From NCBI GenBank assembly GCA_943353835.1, contig CALRBA010000005.1, positions 1-54,829 of the forward strand: a stretch of DNA of 54,829 nucleotides, given 5' to 3'. The notes under the pieces were generated by a model that did no database searches, was not told where the DNA came from, and saw only the letters and a program-made list of their open reading frames with translations. This document shows positions 33,833-42,610 of the stretch, piece by piece. The stretch comes from Candidatus Nomurabacteria bacterium (lineage in GTDB: Bacteria; Patescibacteriota; Minisyncoccia; Phycocordibacterales; Phycocordibacteraceae). Numbering within the stretch: position 1 is the stretch's first letter; each line of letters begins with the position of its first letter. The position numbers and the translations under genes are program-made.

Positions 33833-36307
33833 ATGACTTCTAAAGAAACAAAGCGCGATGCGTCAGTAGTGGCAAATATAATAAATCAACCGATTGTCGC
33901 GGAGATGCGCCAGTCCTACATTGACTACGCGATGACCGTCATCACCGCGCGCGCTCTACCGGACGTGCGCGACGGGCTGAAGCCCGTGCATCGCCGTATT
34001 CTATATGCGATGAAGGAACTCGGGCTCTTGCCAGGCGCTAAGTTCCGCAAGTCGGCGCTCGTCGTTGGCGACGTGCTCGGCAAGTATCATCCGCACGGCG
34101 ACATCGCCGTCTATGACTCTATGACCAAGATGGCTCAGGAATTTTCATATCGGTATCCGCTTGTTCTCGGACAAGGAAACTTCGGCTCAATAGACGGCGA
34201 TTCACCGGCGGCGATGCGTTATACCGAGGCGAAGATTTCTAGAATCGCCGATGCTCTCCTCACCGATTTAGATAAAGATACAGTCGTATGGATACCCAAC
34301 TACGACGCGACACGCGATGAGCCGAGAGTCCTTCCAGCGGCGCTACCGAACTTGCTCTTGAACGGCACACTTGGCATCGCGGTGGGCATGGCGACCAACA
34401 TTCCTCCGCACAACCTGCGAGAGGTTGTCTCTGCGACCGTTCATCTTATTGATAATCCTGATGCGACGACGAACGACCTTTTGGAATTCGTGAAGGGTCC
34501 AGATTTTCCGCTCGGCGGTGTTGCGTTCAGTCAAGCGGACATTAAACACGCATACGGGAGCGGGAAGGGGCCGGTCGTGGTGCGCGGAGAAGCAGAGATT
34601 GTTGACGACGGCAAGAAGGATACAAAAATTATCATTACCTCAATCCCGTATCGCGTGAACAAGAGCGAACTCATCTCGCGCATCGCCGATTTAGTACAAG
34701 AGAAGAAGATTGAAGGCATCCGCGATCTGCGTGACGAGTCCACCTCGGATATTCGTGTCGTGGTAGAGCTGAAGGGCACGGCGCATCCGCAGGCAGTTTT
34801 GAATAATCTCTATAAATATACTGAACTTGAGAGCACTTTTCATTACAATATGCTCGCGCTCGTGAACGGCGTGCCGGAGATGCTCTCGCTCTCGGGCATG
34901 TTGGAGCACTTCGTAGCACATCGCCGAGAAGTGGTGAAGCTCCGCACTGAATACGACTTGCGACAAGCAGAAGCGCGCGAACACATTCTTCTCGGACTCT
35001 CCATAGCTCTTGACCACATTGACGAAGTCATCGCGATTATCAAGAAGTCTGTTGACATTCCTTCTGCAAGTCTCGCGCTTCAAAAGAAGTTCAAATTTTC
35101 CGTATTGCAGGCGACGGCGATTCTGGAAATGCGTCTCTCCAAGCTCGCTGGGCTGGAGAGAAAGAAGATTGAAGACGAACTTTCAGAGATACAGGCGCTT
35201 ATCAAGACGTTAAAAACAATTCTTTCGTCGGCTAAAAATATCCTTGTCGTTGTTAAAAAAGAGTTAATAGAACTTGGCGAGAAATACGGCGACGATAGAC
35301 GTACAAGAATCGTGAAAGGCGGTGTGCAGAATATTTCTGCAGAAGACCTCGTACCGGACGAGGATTCAATGCTTGTGTTGACCCAGGGCGGATACGTGAA
35401 GCGAACGAATCCATCTGAATACAAGGTACAGAAGCGCGGAGGAGTCGGCGTTGTGGACATCGCGACTAAAGAAGAGGATATCGTAACACATTTCTTGGTA
35501 GCGAATGCTCACAGCGACCTTCTATTCTTTACAAACTTCGGTAAAGTGTACAAACTTAAGATGTTTGAGATACCGGAAGGGAAGCGCGCGACCAAGGGTA
35601 AAAGCATTATGAATTTCCTCCCGCTCTCGGGCGAAGAGTCTGTAACAAGCGTTCTGGAGGTGCCCAAAACTGATAAAGAGCGCGCCACGCGGAATGCATC
35701 ATCCGTAGTATTCGTGACGGAGGCTGGAGCGGTAAAGAGGGTATCAGCAAGGAGTTTTGCCGACGTGCGCCGTTCAGGAATCATCGCGATTAATTTGAAG
35801 AAAAGCGACACTCTCGTCTCCGCGCACCTCGCCGGCGATGGCGACACGGTATCTATAGTCACCGCGAAAGGGCAGAGTATCCGTTTTGAAACAGAAGATG
35901 TCCGTGAGATGGGCCGCACAGCCGGCGGGGTGCGTGGAATGAGCGTGAAAAAAGGCGACCGCGTCGTCTCGGCTGAAGTCATCCCCGCGTCGGCAAAGGA
36001 TGCCTCGCTTCTGGTGATTATGAGCAAGGGCTACGGCAAGCGCACAAAACTTTCTGAATACAAGGTACAAGGTCGCGGAGGCTCCGGTATTAAGACAGCC
36101 GCCGTGACACCGAAGACCGGTGAGGTCATCGGCGCGCGGGTGGTATTCGGTAATGTTGAAGGCGAGGAGCTTGTCGTAGTTTCTAAAAAGGGTCAGGTGA
36201 TACGCACCTCGGTCGCTTCAATATCGCTTCTTTCTCGCGCGACACAGGGCGTCCGTGTGATGAAGCTCTACCCCGGCGACTCTATAGCAAGCATGGTAGC
36301 GTTGTAA
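33833..36307 (+). CDS. gyrA: DNA gyrase subunit A
   Basis: [54 protein letters not shown]; beta-pinwheel repeats; ends [12 protein letters not shown]. Confidence 0.98.
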   Translation: MTSKETKRDASVVANIINQPIVAEMRQSYIDYAMTVITARALPDVRDGLKPVHRRILYAMKELGLLPGAKFRKSALVVGDVLGKYHPHGDIAVYDSMTKMAQEFSYRYPLVLGQGNFGSIDGDSPAAMRYTEAKISRIADALLTDLDKDTVVWIPNYDATRDEPRVLPAALPNLLLNGTLGIAVGMATNIPPHNLREVVSATVHLIDNPDATTNDLLEFVKGPDFPLGGVAFSQADIKHAYGSGKGPVVVRGEAEIVDDGKKDTKIIITSIPYRVNKSELISRIADLVQEKKIEGIRDLRDESTSDIRVVVELKGTAHPQAVLNNLYKYTELESTFHYNMLALVNGVPEMLSLSGMLEHFVAHRREVVKLRTEYDLRQAEAREHILLGLSIALDHIDEVIAIIKKSVDIPSASLALQKKFKFSVLQATAILEMRLSKLAGLERKKIEDELSEIQALIKTLKTILSSAKNILVVVKKELIELGEKYGDDRRTRIVKGGVQNISAEDLVPDEDSMLVLTQGGYVKRTNPSEYKVQKRGGVGVVDIATKEEDIVTHFLVANAHSDLLFFTNFGKVYKLKMFEIPEGKRATKGKSIMNFLPLSGEESVTSVLEVPKTDKERATRNASSVVFVTEAGAVKRVSARSFADVRRSGIIAINLKKSDTLVSAHLAGDGDTVSIVTAKGQSIRFETEDVREMGRTAGGVRGMSVKKGDRVVSAEVIPASAKDASLLVIMSKGYGKRTKLSEYKVQGRGGSGIKTAAVTPKTGEVIGARVVFGNVEGEELVVVSKKGQVIRTSVASISLLSRATQGVRVMKLYPGDSIASMVAL

Positions 36308-36318
36308 AGTACTATTGT

Positions 36319-36342
36319 TAACAAGGTTTAACCTTGTCCCAA
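36319..36342. repeat. ACAAGGTTTAACCTTGT palindrome upstream of the RAYT gene
   Basis: taacaaggtttaaccttgtcccaa. Confidence 0.92.
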
Positions 36343-36366
36343 TTTGGCCTTATAATATAAGGCGGT

Positions 36367-37044
36367 ATGACACGCTCAATAATTATTGCTCCAGACGAGT
36401 TCTACCACGTCTATAACCGCGGTGTTGAAAAACGAAAGGTGTTTTTATCGCGCACGGATTACGACCGCTTTGTAGCACTTCTGTATCTTGCAAATCAGAC
36501 TGAGCCCGCCGATCTTAAATACCAAGGAAAATCATTTTCTGAAATCACAGAAAACCGAGCAGGTGAACCACTCGTTGCGATTGTTGCTTATTGCATGATG
36601 CCGAACCACTTTCATTTGTTGTTGCGCGAAGTGATTGATGGTGGGGTAGCTCGCTTTATGCAGAAGCTCACAACCGGCTACACGATGTATTTCAACAAGC
36701 GTAATGAACGAAGAGGCGCACTATTCGAGGGAACCTATAAGGCCAAGCACGCTGAGGAAGATCGGTATTTACGTTATTTGATTTCATATATTCATCTTAA
36801 TCCAGTAAAACTTTTGGACCGCGAATGGAAGACGAATGGAATACGAGATCGCGACGGCGCAGAGCGTTTCCTTGAGAAGTATGAATATTCTAGCTATCTC
36901 GATTATTTCTATTTCGACAAGATTCGACCGCAGAAGAAAATAATCGAACAAGAAATAGGACTCGAACTTTTTGAATCATCGGGAGATTTTAAGCAATGCA
37001 CCACAGAATGGCTTACTTACAGCACAGAACAGAACAAGGTTTAA
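36367..37044 (+). CDS. REP-associated tyrosine transposase (RAYT, Y1_Tnp)
   Basis: DEFYHVYNRGVEKRKVFLSRTDYDRFVALLYLA; MPNHFHLLLRE; RYLRYLISYIHLNPVKL. Confidence 0.94.
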   Translation: MTRSIIIAPDEFYHVYNRGVEKRKVFLSRTDYDRFVALLYLANQTEPADLKYQGKSFSEITENRAGEPLVAIVAYCMMPNHFHLLLREVIDGGVARFMQKLTTGYTMYFNKRNERRGALFEGTYKAKHAEEDRYLRYLISYIHLNPVKLLDREWKTNGIRDRDGAERFLEKYEYSSYLDYFYFDKIRPQKKIIEQEIGLELFESSGDFKQCTTEWLTYSTEQNKV

Positions 37045-37051
37045 CCTTGTT
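37033..37051. repeat. 19-nt palindrome overlapping the RAYT stop codon
   Basis: aacaaggtttaaccttgtt; RAYT stop TAA (37042-37044) lies inside. Confidence 0.92.
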
Positions 37052-37059
37052 TAAAAAAC

Positions 37060-37098
37060 TACCAAGGCGACTCCATCGCAAGCATGGTCGCACTATAA
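37060..37098 (+). pseudogene. second copy of the gyrA 3' end (12 codons plus stop)
   Basis: taccaaggcgactccatcgcaagcatggtcgcactataa = [12 protein letters not shown], versus gyr[13 protein letters not shown] at 36269-36307. Confidence 0.88.
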
Positions 37099-37112
37099 AT
37101 AGTGTTGATTGC

Positions 37113-37141
37113 GCGGTCGCCAGAGGCGACCGCATGTTATT
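37113..37141 (+). terminator. rho-independent-like hairpin after the gyrA remnant
   Basis: gcggtcgcc-aga-ggcgaccgc then atgttatttta. Confidence 0.65.
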
Positions 37142-37149
37142 TTATAGGT

Positions 37150-37686
37150 ATGACTGCGCATTTCAGTTCTCCGCATGAGAATGTCCTCCAACTCGGCCTG
37201 CGAGAGGGAATGAAGGTCGGCGACTTCGGCGCAGGTTCGGGACACTACACGCGCGTTGCAGCTGCTATTGTAGGACACGGTGGAAAGGCGTATGCGATAG
37301 ATGTGCAGGAAGATATTCTAAAACATCTGAAGCTTAATTCGCACGAACATCATCAGAGAATTATTGAAGCAATCTGGGGCGATATTGAGAAACTTGGAGG
37401 GACGCACCTGCGTGAAGCGTCTCTAGACGCCGTAATTCTAGCCAACACCATCTTCCAGATTAACAACAGAGACGGACTTATAGGAGAGATAAAACGAGTT
37501 CTTAAGCCGGGAGGGAAATTTATGCTTATTGATTGGGCCGGCAGTTACGGAGGCATGGGCCCGACTCCGGAGAGAGTCGTTACCGAACACGACGCTGAAG
37601 CCCTTTTTATTAACAACGGTTTCCATAAGGTTAAGTCGTTCCGCGCTGGTCCGCACCATTACGGCGTTATATTTACCTCGCCATGA
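37150..37686 (+). CDS. class I SAM-dependent methyltransferase
   Basis: MKVGDFGAGSGHYTRVAAAIVGHGGKAYAIDVQEDIL...LDAVILANTIFQI...IGEIKRVLKPGGKFMLIDW. Confidence 0.92.
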   Translation: MTAHFSSPHENVLQLGLREGMKVGDFGAGSGHYTRVAAAIVGHGGKAYAIDVQEDILKHLKLNSHEHHQRIIEAIWGDIEKLGGTHLREASLDAVILANTIFQINNRDGLIGEIKRVLKPGGKFMLIDWAGSYGGMGPTPERVVTEHDAEALFINNGFHKVKSFRAGPHHYGVIFTSP

Positions 37687-38981
37687 AAATGTCACTCTTT
37701 CAGGTAATTTTAATCGGCGTTTTCGGTTTTGGCGCATTAATAGGTTTATTCGTTTTCGCAACGTATACCGGCAGTGGCGGAAAAGAAGAAATCGGTTCGG
37801 TCGTTATCTGGGGCATCCTGTCAGAGGATGATATGCGGGTGACGATTACAACTATCGGACAAACGAATACCAACTTAAAGAGCGTTTCGTATGTGCAAAA
37901 AAATCCGGCAACTCTCGCATCCGATTTAGCATCAGCGATAGCGACAGGAGCGTCGCCTGACCTAATACTCGCCTCGCAGGAAGACATATTAACTCTCGCG
38001 AAATTCATAACTCCAATATCATTTGGCACTCTATCCATCAATACGTTCACGAACACATTTATAGAAGGAGCAGGAGCCTTCTCCTCACAGGGCGGATATT
38101 ACGGAGTACCGTTTCTGGTTGACCCGCTTGTACTCTTTTATAATCGTTCAATTCTTTCAAGTAACGGAATCGCGAAGCCTCCTGCAACGTGGGAAGAGTT
38201 AACTGGCCTTGTTTCGAGTGTCGCGATTCTCACGCCGACACGGCAGATTAAACAAGGATTAATTGCTCTCGGCACATACAACAATGTCAATAATGCCAGA
38301 GGAATATTGTCGTCTCTTTTCTTTCAGACTGGCGTACCCATATCGTCTTATTCTTCAAACGGATTATTGTCCGCCAATCTCGGGTCTACGGCAGACGGCG
38401 GTGTGCCGGCGGGAGAGGCTGTGCTCGGCTTCTATATGCAATTCGCCGACCCGTCAAAGGTCTCGTATACGTGGAATGCGTCACTGCCGAATTCCAGACA
38501 AATGTTCCTCGTCGGTGATCTCGCGCTCTATCTTGGGTACGCGTCAGAGGCGCGCTATCTACGCGCCGCCAATCCAAATCTTAATTTCAATGTCGCATTA
38601 CTGCCACAGAGAGCGACCGCACAAGTGAAGAATGTGTACGGGCACATTTATTCGTTTATGATTCCGCGCGGAGCAAAGAATGGTACAGGAGCATACCAAG
38701 TTGCCGTTATTCTCTCCAATTCTGCCGAGCAATCTATCGCCGCCGGCGCGACAGGACTCGCGCCGGTCAACCTGAATGTGCTCGCGACTACTCCGATAGA
38801 CCCTGTCGCCACAGTCGCGTATTCAGAAGCTCTTTATACTCGCGGATGGCTGTCCCCAGCTTCTGGCGACACGGACGTTATCTTCTCTAGTATGATTAAT
38901 AATGTGATAAGCGGAAGATTGACGTTGGAAAACGCGCTCGGCTCCGCCGAGCGCGCCCTAACCGCACTCCTCCAACAATAA
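37683..38981 (+). CDS. extracellular solute-binding protein (family 1-like), membrane-anchored
   Basis: N-terminal TM; ASDLASAIATGASPDLILASQEDI...GVPFLVDPLVLFYNRSIL...PPATWEEL. Confidence 0.85.
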   Translation: MKMSLFQVILIGVFGFGALIGLFVFATYTGSGGKEEIGSVVIWGILSEDDMRVTITTIGQTNTNLKSVSYVQKNPATLASDLASAIATGASPDLILASQEDILTLAKFITPISFGTLSINTFTNTFIEGAGAFSSQGGYYGVPFLVDPLVLFYNRSILSSNGIAKPPATWEELTGLVSSVAILTPTRQIKQGLIALGTYNNVNNARGILSSLFFQTGVPISSYSSNGLLSANLGSTADGGVPAGEAVLGFYMQFADPSKVSYTWNASLPNSRQMFLVGDLALYLGYASEARYLRAANPNLNFNVALLPQRATAQVKNVYGHIYSFMIPRGAKNGTGAYQVAVILSNSAEQSIAAGATGLAPVNLNVLATTPIDPVATVAYSEALYTRGWLSPASGDTDVIFSSMINNVISGRLTLENALGSAERALTALLQQ

Positions 38982-38982
38982 T

Positions 38983-39606
38983 ATGCGCACTTTTGTCATC
39001 GCCACGCTCTTCTTCGTATCCATCTCCCTCGCGCCTGCGGCGCTCGCTGCGCCCTTAATAACTTGTGCAACCTTGCAAACAGGGGCTAACTGCACCACAG
39101 CCGCAGGGGCAACTGGCATCTGCGATGCATCTAGCGTCTGTCAACAAAATGTAAATGGCGGCGTCACTTGTGCCTTATATGGTCAAGGGGCGGTGTGTAG
39201 GAATGCCGGAGTGAGTGGCACATGCAATGCGAATAATATCTGTCAGCCTGCCACACAAGGCGGAACGCAACAAGGTACTGGAGAGATCAATCAGGTACAA
39301 ACCGGTTCCAGAAGTACTAATACCGGTCCCATCACTCTTATCAACCCGCTCAAGGGCGGTGGGAATCTACAAAGCTTCCTTCTTAATATTCTGGATTTCG
39401 TAATACAAATCGGCGGTGTTATCGTCGTTCTGATGCTCATCTTCGTCGGCTACAAGTTCGTCGCGGCCCAGGGCGAGCCTGCGAAGATTACCGAAGCGCG
39501 TTCCGCGCTCCTCTGGACTGTCGTCGGCGCCCTCATACTTCTAGGCTCCAAGGCGATAGCCATCGGTATAGAAGCTACGGTGAAGGCATTATCAGTCGGC
39601 GGTTGA
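38983..39606 (+). CDS. T4SS pilin-like protein with Cys-rich ectodomain
   Basis: Signal peptide; two Cys-rich repeats; two TM segments IQIGGVIVVLMLIFVGYKFVAAQGEPAKITEARSALLWTVVGALILLGSKAIA. Confidence 0.8.
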   Translation: MRTFVIATLFFVSISLAPAALAAPLITCATLQTGANCTTAAGATGICDASSVCQQNVNGGVTCALYGQGAVCRNAGVSGTCNANNICQPATQGGTQQGTGEINQVQTGSRSTNTGPITLINPLKGGGNLQSFLLNILDFVIQIGGVIVVLMLIFVGYKFVAAQGEPAKITEARSALLWTVVGALILLGSKAIAIGIEATVKALSVGG

Positions 39607-39607
39607 T

Positions 39608-39871
39608 ATGACGTTCAAACAATTTATCGGCACCGGCGATACCGGCATCATCGGTATAATAAATACTGTCATTGTGCCGGTAATCTTCGCACTCGCATTC
39701 CTCGTATTTATTTGGGGCGTATTTAAGTTTGTCGCGAACGCCGGAGACGAGACGAAACGTGCTGAAGGACGCCAGTTTATTCTCTGGGGTCTACTCGGTA
39801 TAGTGGTACTCTTCTCGGTCTGGGGGTTCGTGAACCTGTTGTTATCCACTCTCGGCATAATGCCTTCTTAA
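39608..39871 (+). CDS. T4SS pilin-like 2-TM protein
   Basis: IINTVIVPVIFALAFLVFIWGVFKFVANAGDETKRAEGRQFILWGLLGIVVLFSVWGFVNLL. Confidence 0.8.
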   Translation: MTFKQFIGTGDTGIIGIINTVIVPVIFALAFLVFIWGVFKFVANAGDETKRAEGRQFILWGLLGIVVLFSVWGFVNLLLSTLGIMPS

Positions 39872-39893
39872 TGATGTGTCATACTTACCATAT

Positions 39894-40361
39894 ATGAAAA
39901 TTTTCACACGCTTCGCTGTCGTTCTAGCAACTTCAATAATGCTCATCGCTCCGTCCATAGCGTTCGCACAGACTCAAATATATTCCGACTCAAGAGGCAA
40001 CTTTCAGTACAACAGTCCCAACTTCTCCATCGGCTTCGGGAGCGGGGCCGGTATGGGAGGACAGTTCGCCTGCGGAGCGAGCAATATCTGCAGAGTTGCG
40101 TCCACCATTCTCTACATTATCAATAATGTCCTCGTACCGGTCCTCTTCGCGCTAGCCTTCATCGTCTTCCTTTACGGCATTGTCTCCAAATATATCTTCT
40201 CTCACGGCGATGAAACGAAGGTGGCGGAGGGGCACAAACTAATCCTGTGGGGCATCGTTGCTTTCGTGGTGATGATATCGCTCTGGGGACTCGTAAACGT
40301 CGTCGCGAACACACTCGGTCTCTACGGCATCGGGGCGCCGCCGACCCCGCGCTCATATTAA
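39894..40361 (+). CDS. T4SS pilin-like 2-TM protein with signal peptide
   Basis: IINNVLVPVLFALAFIVFLYGIVSKYIFSHGDETKVAEGHKLILWGIVAFVVMISLWGLVNVV. Confidence 0.8.
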   Translation: MKIFTRFAVVLATSIMLIAPSIAFAQTQIYSDSRGNFQYNSPNFSIGFGSGAGMGGQFACGASNICRVASTILYIINNVLVPVLFALAFIVFLYGIVSKYIFSHGDETKVAEGHKLILWGIVAFVVMISLWGLVNVVANTLGLYGIGAPPTPRSY

Positions 40362-40407
40362 GTCGCACTTTAATAGACAATTGCACGACATAATTTTGCT
40401 AAATCAT

Positions 40408-40926
40408 ATGAAAAAATTCTCTCGATACGGAGCACTCCTCATTTTGCTTGCATCTTTTAGCGCACCAATACTCGCGAGCGCCCAGAATAGTGACGGATGT
40501 AGTTCAACGGGCCCTTCCTGCACGAACAGTGGCGGATACAGAGGGAGCTGTGCAGAAAGTCCAGACACCGGATATTTTTATTGCAAGCCAGACATTCTCA
40601 GACCTCAAACATCTGGTTCAAGCGGTGGAAGTGGGGGCATCAACATTAATGTCATCAAGCCATATTCAGACAGCATCATAGGCATCATCAACAGCATCTT
40701 CGTGCCTGTTTTAATGGCCATCGCCTTTATTGTCTTCCTCTGGGGCGTCTTCAAGTACTTCATTTGGAACAAAGAGAGCGAGTCTGAGAAGATGGAAGGC
40801 CGTAAGTTCGCCATGTGGGGCATCATCGGCTTTGTTATCATCTTATCAGTGTGGGGACTGGTAAATATCCTGATGGGTGCGTTAAATCTGCAGGGCGGTA
40901 AACCACCTCCTTTTCCAAAGATATAA
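40408..40926 (+). CDS. T4SS pilin-like 2-TM protein with Cys-rich ectodomain
   Basis: CSSTGPSCTNSGGYRGSC; IINSIFVPVLMAIAFIVFLWGVFKYFIWNKESESEKMEGRKFAMWGIIGFVIILSVWGLVNIL. Confidence 0.8.
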   Translation: MKKFSRYGALLILLASFSAPILASAQNSDGCSSTGPSCTNSGGYRGSCAESPDTGYFYCKPDILRPQTSGSSGGSGGININVIKPYSDSIIGIINSIFVPVLMAIAFIVFLWGVFKYFIWNKESESEKMEGRKFAMWGIIGFVIILSVWGLVNILMGALNLQGGKPPPFPKI

Positions 40927-40985
40927 TCCGTCCTTCCCTTATGAAGTCCCGATGCGGGATATCCACACATTTTTCGCAGGGCGCG

Positions 40986-41013
40986 TTGACTAGCCGAGCA
41001 GAGAAGCTATAAT
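40986..41013 (+). promoter_or_regulatory. sigma70-type promoter upstream of the fifth pilin-like gene
   Basis: TTGACT-16 nt-TATAAT. Confidence 0.65.
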
Positions 41014-41086
41014 TAACCCATTATCCACTTAATAAATTCGGTCGCGTTTCAATGGACATTTACGCGACATGATTTTGTAAAATCAC

Positions 41087-41464
41087 ATGAAAAAAGCACT
41101 CGCAATCACCGCAGGGACACTTACGGCATTCGCTCTGCCACTTGTCTCGTTCGCTCAGACGATCACCAACGTTCAGTCTGCTGGCTCGCTCATTATCAAT
41201 ACAATCAATAACGTGCTCGTGCCTGTCCTCTTCGCAGTAGCCTTCATCGTCTTCCTCTGGGGCGCGTTCAAGACATTTATTCTCGGTCAAGGTTCTGATG
41301 AATCAAAGGAAGCTGGTAAGAGCCTGATGCTCTGGGGCATCATTGGCTTCTTCGTGATGGTCTCTATCTGGGGCCTCGTGAACATCCTCACAGGTACGGT
41401 TAACTTCGGCAACAACGCCGGACCTACGGGCGGTACTCCTGGAGCAGGCGTTCAAATAAGATAA
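41087..41464 (+). CDS. T4SS pilin-like 2-TM protein
   Basis: IINTINNVLVPVLFAVAFIVFLWGAFKTFILGQGSDESKEAGKSLMLWGIIGFFVMVSIWGLVNIL. Confidence 0.8.
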   Translation: MKKALAITAGTLTAFALPLVSFAQTITNVQSAGSLIINTINNVLVPVLFAVAFIVFLWGAFKTFILGQGSDESKEAGKSLMLWGIIGFFVMVSIWGLVNILTGTVNFGNNAGPTGGTPGAGVQIR

Positions 41465-41740
41465 ATGCCCGTTCTTAATGAATTTTTAAAAAAAGTTGTC
41501 ACTGAGATAGTCAATCCGATTATCCTGCTTCTCTCTGCGGCGGCGTTCGTCCTATTCCTCTGGGGCGTGTTTGATTTCGTCGCTCACGCTGGAGACGAGA
41601 CTAAACGCACAGATGGTAAAAAGGCAATCATGTGGGGCATCATAGGTCTCGTCATCATCTTCGGCGCGTACGGCATCATTAATGTCGCGCTCGGAACCTT
41701 CGGTATAGACAAGCTGGTCCCCGGAGCCTTAAGCAGGTAA
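41465..41740 (+). CDS. T4SS pilin-like 2-TM protein
   Basis: IVNPIILLLSAAAFVLFLWGVFDFVAHAGDETKRTDGKKAIMWGIIGLVIIFGAYGIINVAL. Confidence 0.8.
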   Translation: MPVLNEFLKKVVTEIVNPIILLLSAAAFVLFLWGVFDFVAHAGDETKRTDGKKAIMWGIIGLVIIFGAYGIINVALGTFGIDKLVPGALSR

Positions 41741-41757
41741 AGAAGTAAGTGAAAAAG

Positions 41758-41792
41758 AAAAAAGGCCGCACATTTCTGTGCGGCCTTTGTGT
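41758..41792. terminator. terminator between pilin-like array and convergent gene
   Basis: aaaggccgcacatttctgtgcggcctttgtgtt. Confidence 0.8.
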
Positions 41793-41812
41793 TGGACATC
41801 CAACAAAGAACT

Positions 41813-42610
41813 TCAATCAGGAACGTAGGCGTAGGAGATTATGTTTTCTTTTTCCGACAAGTTTCGTGCGTAGGCTCCAAGCGAACCTTCCGGACAGGTC
41901 TTTAAGAAAGAGCATTCGCTACTCTCGAAGACGTTAAATCCTTCAAAGTTTTTTCCAGCCATACTAATCTTCATACCGGATGGACGTGGTACGAATTGTG
42001 ACTTACCGCCTGACGGAATAACCAACTTCGGCCATTCCGACTGAGGAGAGCTCGCGAGCGGAATTTCCGAACGCGAAATCTTAGGCGAGGATGAACTCTC
42101 GCCCCAGATTCCGTGCACGATCATGGCGCCAACGAGAGTGACCGCAACGATACTCACCATCCCCTGAACAGCTTTCGCCCAGGGTTTGGCGATGCCGCCG
42201 AACACGAAGAACAAAAAGGCGAGGCCTATGATGGTCCAGAACCAGTAGTTCTTCGTGAACTCCCACACGCCACTTGGTGTCGGCGACCATCCAGTACCAG
42301 GTGCCGAAGAAGCACTTGGCGTGGCTGGTGGTGCACTAGATGACGTGCTCCACCACCACACACCTAGTCCGGCGAGCACAATCAAGATCAGGATAACCCA
42401 CCAATACTTTGTGAACCATCCTTGTTCGCCATTACCACCTAGGGGATCGTCAGGACCTTCCTTGCTTTCTTGGCCACTTCTTTTTTTGTGAATGACTGCT
42501 AACTTGAGAGCCGTAGCAATCATAACAAGGACTACAAGCACAACGACTAATGTATCCGTCATCGTCATGGCCGCCTCCTTATTTAGTTGAAGTTGGTGAT
42601 GAAGCGGCAA
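41813..42610 (-). CDS. hypothetical membrane protein (265 aa)
   Basis: Multiple TM segments; overlaps the SPFH gene. Confidence 0.65.
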   Translation of the reverse strand: MPLHHQLQLNKEAAMTMTDTLVVVLVVLVMIATALKLAVIHKKRSGQESKEGPDDPLGGNGEQGWFTKYWWVILILIVLAGLGVWWWSTSSSAPPATPSASSAPGTGWSPTPSGVWEFTKNYWFWTIIGLAFLFFVFGGIAKPWAKAVQGMVSIVAVTLVGAMIVHGIWGESSSSPKISRSEIPLASSPQSEWPKLVIPSGGKSQFVPRPSGMKISMAGKNFEGFNVFESSECSFLKTCPEGSLGAYARNLSEKENIISYAYVPD

